Assembly (NCBI RefSeq): GCF_000003815.2
Contig: NC_049992.1
Location: 17,596,489 to 17,660,488, forward strand
Direction of reading: 5' to 3'
From: Branchiostoma floridae
Lineage: Eukaryota; Chordata; Leptocardii; Amphioxiformes; Branchiostomatidae
Length of the DNA stretch: 64,000 bases
A model generated the notes under the pieces. That model was not told where the DNA came from. It searched no databases and worked only from the letters and a program-made list of their open reading frames with translations. The stretch's first letter is position 1. Each line of letters begins with the position of its first letter. A program made the position numbers and the translations under genes. This document shows, piece after piece, positions 62,001 to 64,000 of this stretch.

Positions 62001-62450
62001 GCCTCCTCATCTATTTGACTTGGCAGGGCAGGAAAACTTACCGACGGAGAGCCAATCTCTGTAGACAAGAAAGGTGATACCCTTAATTCAAACTTCCCAT
62101 TGAAGTTTTCTCGCGTAGAATCGATTGCAATGTCAGTTCGTTGATACCAGGAATAAATGAATACTTCGGCCTGATTTCACTCCAAGGCCTTCCACGTCTA
62201 ATTACATCTGGTGAATGTCGCTTAACCCGCAACACCCTGGTCTATAAGGTTCTTATCGATCGACACCTTTTGACTTTTCACATCGTTGAAACTGTTTCTT
62301 ATCTATTGATTGTGTGTTGATTAAACTGCCGGGGGATAAGAAGTCAATAAAGTTTTTCAAACATCTTTTGCAGTGTTAGCCATGAAGGCTGGAGGACCTT
62401 GCCAAACCTTAGCCCTGCAGGAGTCGGTGGGATCAAAACGGAGCATCTGA
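20006..62450 (+). CDS. Ig-superfamily transmembrane receptor with cytoplasmic SH3 domain (nine joined exons)
   Basis: Joined exons: 20006-20057, 37714-38073, 48298-48591, 50355-50633, 52227-52460, 54820-54894, 61335-61403, 61679-61861, 62374-62450. The coding length of 1623 nt gives 540 residues. Order: signal peptide (1 to about 18-22), V-like Ig without cysteines (about 28-137), Ig2 (138-235, C162-C217), Ig3 (236-328, C259-C309), transmembrane helix (about 338-363), basic stop-transfer, YYNM (378-381), PPPY (399-402), YINS (420-423), SH3 (about 457-511), short tail. It is a type I cell-surface protein, probably an adhesion or immune-type receptor that recruits partners through its own SH3; ligand and partners are unknown. 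The extracellular part resembles CEACAM/HEPACAM-type molecules, which to my knowledge have no SH3. Every splice join is phase 1 and the frame never breaks, which is the main support for the exons being one gene; the small cytoplasmic exons are the least certain. Confidence 0.8.
21620..21860. mobile_element. Degraded relative of the CCACTAGGACGGCG MITE family
   Basis: The left end (TAGCCCCTAAACGGCGATTG) and right end (GGTTGCCTAGTTAGTGGAAT) are weakly inverse to each other and recall the family at 6.0 and 13.5 kb. The match is poor and the boundaries approximate. Confidence 0.3.
22990..23527 (+). repeat. Tandem array, about 115-bp unit, four to five copies
   Basis: Each copy carries TCTTTTCTGTAAAACTATAA followed by CAAAACATGACGTACAG and TTATGACATCCATTC. 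The last copy has a 40-bp interruption near 23430. The antisense ORF over it is a by-product. Confidence 0.75.
25700..26336 (+). repeat. Tandem duplication, two copies of about 319 bp
   Basis: Copy 1 starts at 25700 and copy 2 at 26019, both with AATGTAGCTGTTTATATTCA and ending CGTGCTCTTTCTTTTGTCAC. The copies differ by small indels and substitutions, so the duplication is moderately old. Confidence 0.8.
26656..27025 (+). mobile_element. Non-autonomous hAT element with perfect 8-bp duplication
   Basis: The ends are CAGGGTTGTAGCCAGC and GCTGGCTACAACCCTG, exact inverses. GTTCACGA stands on both sides (26648-26655 and 27026-27033). The element is collinear with the copy at 11178-11541. Confidence 0.85.
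27295..27430 (+). repeat. SINE 3' module
   Basis: GTTCGAGTAGGTACCTCGAG followed by CCGTTCAAGGGGATG matches the sequence downstream of the MITE at 47.2 kb (GTTCGAGTAGGTGACTCGAG). This marks a dispersed repeat body. Confidence 0.4.
27660..27893 (+). repeat. Minisatellite, 20-22-bp unit, about 11 copies
   Basis: The unit is CTCCTCTTTGTCGTGTGTAA with small variants (GTGTTAAACTCG, ACACG). The last copy is degenerate. Frames on both strands are open through it only because of the repeat. Confidence 0.85.
30190..30863 (+). pseudogene. Decayed LINE (CR1/L2-like) reverse-transcriptase 3' end
   Basis: Read across shifting frames, the sequence resembles the C-terminal part of many non-LTR polymerases: a YKYTICPC...EYCCYLWA block, LLDRIQKIIYLAIGNQLASR, DPLSHGRNVASMSLF, and FPRTAKLWNSLEDTCFPSVY ending with YLCAQFPT and a stop. 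Several frameshifts and lost codons show it is dead. The orientation is the same as the host gene; it lies in intron 1. Confidence 0.75.
32118..32295. repeat. Degraded repeat related to the 8.57-kb MITE
   Basis: AGCAAACTCCC and GCCAAACTCCC blocks occur in the same order as in the centre of the element at 8570-8811 (reverse strand). Weak ends ATTTTTTGGGGAGGG and CCCTCCAAAAAT are inverse. A run of C is present at 32251. Confidence 0.3.
33085..33175 (+). repeat. tRNA-like SINE head with B box
   Basis: GGTTCGATTCC (33132-33142) is an exact B box, preceded by CAGGAGGTCCTG. The A-box region (GTAGGGAGTTTGGC) is degenerate and no acceptor stem forms. Confidence 0.45.
33320..33627. mobile_element. 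MITE with AGGTGGGGTCACAC ends and TAC duplication
   Basis: The ends AGGTGGGGTCACACATGCGT and its inverse (GCAGGTGTGACCCCACCT) frame a 308-bp element; TAC stands on both sides. TIRs extend inward through the CAAGTCCG / CGGACTT blocks. A truncated copy lies at 42551-42781. Confidence 0.75.
33767..34211 (+). mobile_element. Non-autonomous hAT element (TAGGGGTGGGTACC ends)
   Basis: The ends TAGGGGTGGGTACCGGTACA and an inverse TAGCGTTAGGTACCGG pair frame a body with AGGTCC repeats. The flanks GTCCCTTG and GTCCGTTG are an 8-bp duplication with one change. The copy at 51336-51762 has a perfect one. Confidence 0.75.
34955..35195 (+). repeat. Minisatellite, three copies of about 65-80 bp
   Basis: Each copy holds TTAACGCTTGAGGTGTAAT, GAAGACTGGTATAAGAATTC and TTTCCAATTGGCT, ending in a C-rich tract. 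The long antisense ORF over it is only the repeat read through. Confidence 0.75.
36046..36993. mobile_element. TTAA-flanked inverted-repeat element (piggyBac-like), contains the assembly gap
   Basis: The left end CCCTATTCAGAC and right end GTCTGAATAGGG are exact inverses, each followed by a G/C homopolymer. TTAA stands on both sides (36042-36045, 36994-36997). A TTAA duplication with CCC ends is the piggyBac signature. No transposase is visible; bases 36420-36744 are unknown. Part of its right half recurs, inverted, at 59305-59516. Confidence 0.75.
36420..36744. other. Assembly gap (unknown bases)
   Basis: A run of 325 N inside the TTAA-flanked element. ORFs drawn across it are artefacts. 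Confidence 0.99.
37491..37602. mobile_element. Short MITE-like inverted repeat before the Ig1 exon
   Basis: CCTTTATCCGGGAGGTAACC at the left is mirrored by GGTTACCCCGCGGATAAAGG at the right, about 112 bp overall. It ends 111 bp before the exon 2 acceptor. No clear target duplication. Confidence 0.5.
37714..38073 (+). CDS. Ig-SH3 receptor exon 2: V-like Ig domain lacking cysteines
   Basis: The 360-nt exon is phase 1 at both ends and has a TTTTTTCAG acceptor. Residues 18-137 have the V-domain landmarks: W61 in SIVWYK, the LVYSYYP C' strand, ASLRI (E strand) and DDGTYVLAI (F strand, D112/G114/Y116). Neither canonical cysteine is present: A or S stands at strand B and L118 at strand F. Loss of this disulphide with retention of the tyrosine corner is known in the N domains of CEACAM proteins and in HEPACAM, which this exon resembles. 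In those families this domain mediates binding (inference for this protein). Confidence 0.85.
38183..38414. mobile_element. Harbinger-like MITE
   Basis: The left end AGGTGGTATCTCACTGCACA is inverse to the right end GTGCAGTGAGATACCACCT; both continue through GGCACCGGTGCGGCACTGCG. The target duplication is not clear in this copy. It lies 110 bp after the Ig1 exon. Confidence 0.75.
38455..38637 (-). repeat. tRNA-derived SINE
   Basis: The minus strand begins GGATGTCCCTGTGGCTCAAC, giving an A box (TGGCTCAACTGG), with a B-box-like GATTCAGTCC about 60 bp on and then a shared body (CCAAGATGCCCTTCCC on the + strand). The same family occurs at 2.2 and 57.3 kb. Confidence 0.55.
41156..41401. mobile_element. 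Harbinger-like MITE with TTA duplication
   Basis: The ends AGGTGGTATCTTACTGCACT and AAGTGCAGTGAGACACCACC are inverse, with TTA on both sides (41153-41155, 41402-41404). The inner block CACAAAACGTAAGAAAATTC is shared with the copies at 38.3 and 44.9 kb. Confidence 0.8.
42551..42781 (+). mobile_element. Truncated copy of the 33.3-kb MITE
   Basis: It is collinear with 33320-33550, from AGGTGGGGTCACACATG through GGCTCCACAGGTCGCGGG to TTTTTACAACGA, then stops. No right end is present. Confidence 0.7.
42895..43310 (+). repeat. Dispersed repeat, shared with 52905-53240
   Basis: The blocks TCTGTATTGGCGATAATGTA, TTCAGGGTGTCATAATCT and GACCACTT...AGGCC recur in the same order near 52.9-53.2 kb. CAGCGAACGATCCGTCCGGA also flanks it on both sides (42896 and 43363), perhaps a duplication or repeat end. 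Confidence 0.55.
44801..45049. mobile_element. Harbinger-like MITE with TAA duplication
   Basis: TAA precedes AGGTATCTCACAGCATTTGG and follows the right end GAGAAACCATCC. The interior (CACAAAACGTAAGACAATTC) is that of the family. The left end is more decayed than the right. Confidence 0.7.
45370..45560. mobile_element. Possible degraded CCACTAGGACGGCG-family MITE
   Basis: The left CTACAAGGACGGCGAACTCG and right GAGGACCGTCGCATCGAGGT blocks are weakly inverse and recall the family ends. Confidence 0.3.
46885..47430 (+). repeat. SINE-like repeat split by a MITE
   Basis: The left part ends CCGTTCAATCGTGGGATGGG (B-box-like). After the MITE at 46969-47211 the body resumes with CAGTCCTTCGGACGGGGCGT and GTTCGAGTAGGTGACTCGAG. 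The host repeat is therefore older than the MITE. Confidence 0.5.
46969..47211. mobile_element. Harbinger-like MITE with TTA duplication
   Basis: The ends AGGTGCACTCTCACTGCACT and AGTGCAGTGAGAGTGCACCT are perfect inverses, with TTA on both sides (46966-46968, 47212-47214). Its inner arm has AAGCTTGCGGCACTGCGGGG, a variant of GCACCGGTGCGGC in the other copies, so it is a subfamily. Confidence 0.8.
48298..48591 (+). CDS. Ig-SH3 receptor exon 3: second Ig domain (I-set/C2-like)
   Basis: A symmetric phase 1 exon of 294 nt. Residues 138-235 show C162 (ATLTCAV), W176 (LHWKKDG), the ADAGMYTC corner with C217, and a G strand ending VVEVL. N170 lies in an N-I-T glycosylation site. Acceptor ATCTCACAG and donor CTCT|GTGAGT are good. 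This is a standard disulphide-bonded Ig fold in the extracellular part. Confidence 0.9.
49011..49903. mobile_element. Inverted-repeat element of 0.9 kb with CCCCATTCCACT ends
   Basis: The left AGGCCCCCATTCCACTTGAC and right CGTCCTAGTGGAATGGGGCC are inverse and lead into GCGCTCTC blocks. Inside, 49190-49270 closely matches the interior of the Harbinger-like family (CTCAACGAATTTCAGAGATA, AAGAACGAGATTTCTTACC). The element is larger than its 250-bp relatives and may be composite. Confidence 0.6.
49930..50210. repeat. Palindromic GCGCTCTCACGGCG repeat array
   Basis: About ten copies of GCGCTCTC(A)CGGCG-like units, with GCCATCGC/GCGATGGC blocks, fill 280 bp and end in CGTCCCAGTGGAATGGGGGT, the terminus of the MITE family at 6.0 and 13.5 kb. 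The pattern looks like expansion of an inverted-repeat arm. It lies between the Ig2 and Ig3 exons. Confidence 0.7.
50355..50633 (+). CDS. Ig-SH3 receptor exon 4: third Ig domain (I-set)
   Basis: A symmetric phase 1 exon of 279 nt. The split first codon becomes Tyr on splicing, giving the VLYPAS link common between Ig domains. Residues 236-328 contain C259 (VTLQCVADG), W271 (ITWTKDG) and NDTGTFLC with C309. There are N-glycosylation sites at N268 (NIT) and N302 (NDT). The domain ends directly before the transmembrane exon, so it is membrane-proximal. Confidence 0.92.
50634..52226 (+). other. Intron 4 of the Ig-SH3 receptor, 1.6 kb
   Basis: It holds the hAT element at 51336-51762 and a fragment (about 51838-51892) of the CCATTCCACT MITE family. 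The rest is unique. Confidence 0.65.
51336..51762 (+). mobile_element. Non-autonomous hAT element with perfect 8-bp duplication
   Basis: The ends TAGGGGTGGGTATCGGTACA and (inverse) TAGAGCTGGGCATCGGTACA are paired. GTCGCTAC stands on both sides (51328-51335, 51763-51770). It is collinear with 33767-34211. Confidence 0.85.
52227..52460 (+). CDS. Ig-SH3 receptor exon 5: transmembrane helix and proximal cytoplasmic region
   Basis: It encodes a helix of about 26 residues (338-363, beginning TIAVVVGATAGG) preceded by MRRK and followed by the strongly basic KRRKRKEEKKK, a stop-transfer. The cytoplasmic part then has FAFYYNMG and an acidic stretch before PPPYSSVP. YYNM fits both YxxM and YxN SH2 ligands, and PPPY fits a WW-domain ligand; both are pattern matches only. 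The donor is CCAG|GTAAGC. If intron 5 were retained, the frame would stop at 52501, giving a form without the SH3. Confidence 0.88.
52905..53240 (+). repeat. Dispersed repeat, shared with 42895-43310
   Basis: It carries ATCTGTATCGGCGACAATGT, TTCAGGGTGTTATAATCT and TTTTATGGATTGACCACTTA in the same order as the intron 2 copy. Indels separate the two. Confidence 0.55.
53656..54348 (-). pseudogene. 5'-truncated LINE (CR1/jockey-like), reverse-transcriptase C-terminal part
   Basis: A single open frame of 230 codons on the minus strand encodes the end of a non-LTR polymerase: LQQDLNDLDHWSR-like start, MKLHPKKCQAMHIQF, KILGVF...DLRWNSHVDTIC, YVTYIRPVLEYCVPVWHSGL, IENVQRRAVRIILG and a tail ending VRLLNK. 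The catalytic YxDD motif and everything upstream are missing; homology ends abruptly at about 54350, a typical 5' truncation. The frame is intact over its length, so the insertion is fairly young. It lies antisense in intron 5. Confidence 0.88.
54820..54894 (+). CDS. Ig-SH3 receptor exon 6: small cytoplasmic exon with tyrosines
   Basis: A 75-nt symmetric phase 1 exon after a long pyrimidine tract ending TTTTGAACAG. It encodes DGDSVALHSSFVTYINSATY and TVQTE. YINS fits YxN. The exon is supported by splice signals and frame only, since the peptide has no domain. A SINE begins immediately after the donor. Confidence 0.6.
54900..55050 (-). repeat. tRNA-derived SINE
   Basis: On the minus strand GTAACAGGTAGAACGTTCGG (A-box region) is followed by GAGTTCGATCCC (B box). 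The + strand body has GTGCCTTTTCCAAGGGCACA, shared with 57.9 kb. It begins within 10 bp of the exon 6 donor. Confidence 0.6.
55960..56680 (+). repeat. Tandem array, about 128-bp unit, five copies
   Basis: Copies share GTCAATAGATCT, AGAATCGCTTTCAAGTTTGT, GTTTGTCCTTTGCTAATAGA and GGTTTCTACGTTTGTC. The edge copies are more diverged than the central ones. Confidence 0.75.
57073..57207. repeat. Perfect-stem hairpin inside the inverted-repeat element
   Basis: AGCTGGCCAATGAGTATAGC and CCGGCTATACTCATTGGCCA face each other across about 15 bp, giving a perfect 24-bp core stem, with a weaker outer stem (GCAGAC / GTCTGC). Confidence 0.65.
57300..57450 (-). repeat. tRNA-derived SINE
   Basis: The + strand blocks AGGTGCCCTTCCCAGGATTT, GAACTGTGGCCTCCCAGTTA and CAAGCTGTGAAGCTACTA match the family at 38.46-38.64 kb in the same orientation. 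Confidence 0.5.
57785..58030 (-). repeat. tRNA-derived SINE
   Basis: The minus strand reads GGGGCCGCGTAGCACAGTGG (A box) and later GCCGGTTCTCCAATCCGCC (B-box-like). The body has GTGCCTTTCCCAAGGGCACA on the + strand, as in the SINE at 54.9 kb. AAAGTCGTGT is locally duplicated. Confidence 0.6.
58165..59215 (+). repeat. Direct repeat: two 240-bp copies about 820 bp apart
   Basis: The copies (about 58165-58405 and 58985-59215) share CTCTATTAATGTGACTTC, GGGGGGAAGTTG, TTGCATCTTGAATATAAATATTGC-like and ACACATGATACTTGA blocks. They have diverged by indels. The 580 bp between them is unique. Confidence 0.6.
59305..59516 (-). mobile_element. Fragment of the TTAA-flanked element
   Basis: It is the reverse complement of 36745-36945: GAGGCCCTCCACTTCTAAGT, CAGGACATGATATCGACATA, ACGTAAGATGACGTAATTA and AAAAAAGGGTATTCTCAGA. 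No TTAA-flanked ends remain, so it is partial. Confidence 0.7.
61335..61403 (+). CDS. Ig-SH3 receptor exon 7: linker before SH3
   Basis: A 69-nt symmetric phase 1 exon with acceptor TTTTTATGTAG and donor AAAG|GTATGT. It encodes AKPTSKTPSYGGINTMRKSL and GKK, a basic, Ser/Thr-rich linker containing SYGGI. It lies only 275 bp before the SH3 exon. The call rests on splice signals, phase and position. Confidence 0.6.
61679..61861 (+). CDS. Ig-SH3 receptor exon 8: complete SH3 domain
   Basis: A single 183-nt symmetric phase 1 exon encodes a whole SH3 fold (residues about 457-511): ARAMYAY (the ALYDY site), DNELRLETDDIIEVL (RT-loop acidic residues and strand b), EDGGWCLGYLRGRIGLFPSN and YVKFI. The ligand-binding aromatics are present (Y463, Y465, W491, P504, Y507); the second tryptophan of the usual WW pair is cysteine. 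SH3 domains bind proline-rich peptides in the cytoplasm. The sequence is closest in feel to CIN85/CD2AP-like SH3 domains, but this is impression only. Confidence 0.93.
62374..62450 (+). CDS. Ig-SH3 receptor exon 9: terminal exon
   Basis: Acceptor CATCTTTTGCAG; the phase 1 join gives VLAMKAGGPCQTLALQESVG and SKRSI, then TGA at 62448-62450. It makes a tail of 25 residues after the SH3 with no recognised motif. It is the first acceptor downstream that completes the frame; a different terminal exon outside the window cannot be excluded. Confidence 0.6.
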
Positions 62451-63794
62451 TAAAACATGTGCCGATTGCTGTCTGGGCGCTCACTGGAGGGATCTCTGTC
62501 TTTGCACCGACTGTATGGGCTTGGCGCACACATAGCACCACATATGGGCATTGGGTCACACGGAATCTAGTTGAAGATCTGGAAAATCTACAAGGAAGAG
62601 ATTGAGGCTCATCCGCCAGTTCTACCAATACCAGGGAAAAGTGATAAAGTACTGCAATGGTACTCAATAATGCAACCGGATGTGTACATAGCACCACGAT
62701 GGTTCCATAAAGCACCAAACATTGGCATTGGGATGTACATAGAATGCACCTTTCATCACACTAGATTCTACAACAGGAGCCAATACAGTCTCGTCTCACG
62801 GCAGTAGCTCTGAAGACTGTCTATCGTCTCATCTATAGATAGAATACACGGACGGGCACACAAGATGACTTAGCTATCTTATCTGGGAGCGGCAGCAGCC
62901 GATGGTAAATGGTACCTGTCCTTTGTGAAGCTCTCCATAGAATAGAAAACGCCACCAGATAAAGTTTAATTTCGCCACGGAATCGATTTTACACAACTTC
63001 GTATTTGAAAATGTCACCAAAAAAGGCATAAAGTAGTTGTATCGACGTATAGAGTAAAAATTGAAATTCTTACAACTGAAATCTCTTCAGAGGCCAATTA
63101 TATTTACATGTACGTTTGTGTTGTAAGATATCGACTGTTTATCACAAAATGTTGTCTTCGTGTTATTACTTAATATCAGGGAGCGATACATTTCTTCAAT
63201 CTGAGAAGTGATAAGTTGTATACTTAAGTGATGGAGCATGATGAAAAGAATAAGATTTTATCTGGCGTTCTGATATAACGTTTTACTTTGTCCGATGACG
63301 ATGTTATGATTATTCCGCAAGGACATAGCTTAGACAGCATGTCATATGGCAGTATTCGTGATGTGCTTTTTTTTTTAAGATAGAGAAAAACGTGGTTCCC
63401 CAGGGCAGCTTTCTGGAACCACTTAAGCATGATGGTATTGATCGTCCGGTCATGTGAGAGGGCTTCGGGCGAGCATCTCAAGCCATTCTTTTCTGACAAG
63501 TTCTTTGTCTTATCGCTGGAGCCAAGCTTTTTACCCTAGAGTTGTTTTTTTCTCGAAGTAGGAGAAGTCTTTACTGATATCTGAAAAGCCAGCGATTTGT
63601 TCCACCGCCCTGAAATGCACATATACGTCTTGTTGATACATTAGTGTCTGTCTGTCTTAACCCGAGTGCAAAACCTGAGCAGGGTAATATCTAGTATACT
63701 TTGAAAACGATGTTTTTGTAGTTTTAGCTTTGATTTTTTTTCTTCCTTCAAAGTGTGACCTGCTCGCTGTTGGGATGGTTTTCTTGTAAATAAA
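62451..63794 (+). other. Probable 3' UTR of the Ig-SH3 receptor, ending near AATAAA
   Basis: No exon-like sequence follows. The clearest polyadenylation signal is AATAAA at 63789-63794, which would give a 3' UTR of about 1.3 kb. The remaining bases to 64000 show nothing recognisable. Confidence 0.4.
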
Positions 63795-64000
63795 TGCTGA
63801 CGTGAAGCAAAACTGAAGCCTATTTTATGATTGTATGTTTACGTTGCTGTTGTTCGTATCACATTCCTGCTCACAAACAAGGCAAGCTCTGCTAACAAAA
63901 GGCCAGACGATACTCTCTAAACTCTATGCCGGCTGTATGTGGGCTTAGATTTAGGAGGCATAGCAAACCAAGGCACAGCCAAATAATACTTTAAGACAGC

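Noticed and set aside
62344-62718. 124-codon antisense ORF over the terminal exon
   Set aside because: It overlaps the sense exon and its 3' UTR, has no recognised domain, and the sense frame explains the splice signals better.

Overview
The window is animal nuclear DNA. It has large introns with GT/AG boundaries, a low density of coding exons, and many short non-autonomous DNA transposons, tRNA-derived SINEs and decayed LINEs. The two genes (an ionotropic glutamate receptor and an immunoglobulin-superfamily receptor), the LINE types and the long homopolymer G/C tracts fit an invertebrate deuterostome. A cephalochordate (amphioxus, Branchiostoma) is the best guess, but this is inference; no single feature proves the species. 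There is one run of unknown bases (36420-36744).

Two protein-coding genes lie on the + strand. Gene 1 (2-4283) is the 3' end of an ionotropic glutamate receptor: the last part of the ligand-binding S2 lobe, the M4 helix and a cytoplasmic tail, in three exons. Gene 2 (20006-62450) can be joined from nine exons that keep one reading frame throughout and give a 540-residue type I membrane protein. Its order is signal peptide, a V-like Ig domain without cysteines, two ordinary Ig domains, one transmembrane helix, a cytoplasmic segment with tyrosine motifs and a PPPY motif, then an intracellular SH3 domain. All eight introns are phase 1 and every internal exon is a multiple of three, so the SH3 domain looks like a shuffled cassette. 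An Ig receptor that carries its own SH3 adaptor is the most interesting thing in the window.

Layout: 1-4.3 kb glutamate receptor 3' end; 4.3-20.0 kb intergenic, with MITEs, a nested hAT pair and two tandem arrays; 20.0-37.7 kb intron 1 of gene 2 (tandem arrays, hAT elements, a LINE relic, a TTAA-flanked element containing the gap); 37.7 kb Ig1 exon; 38.1-48.3 kb intron 2 (Harbinger-like MITEs, SINEs); 48.3-52.5 kb Ig2, Ig3 and TM exons, with a striking GCGCTCTC-rich palindromic array in intron 3; 52.5-61.3 kb cytoplasmic exons spread among a truncated LINE, SINEs, a tandem array and an inverted-repeat element; 61.3-62.5 kb a compact cluster of the linker, SH3 and terminal exons; 62.5-63.8 kb probable 3' UTR.

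No link in function between the two genes can be read from the sequence. The repeats record several rounds of transposition, with readable target-site duplications of 3 bp (TTA/TAA/TAC), 4 bp (TTAA), 8 bp and 9 bp. No rRNA, genuine tRNA or CRISPR array was found.
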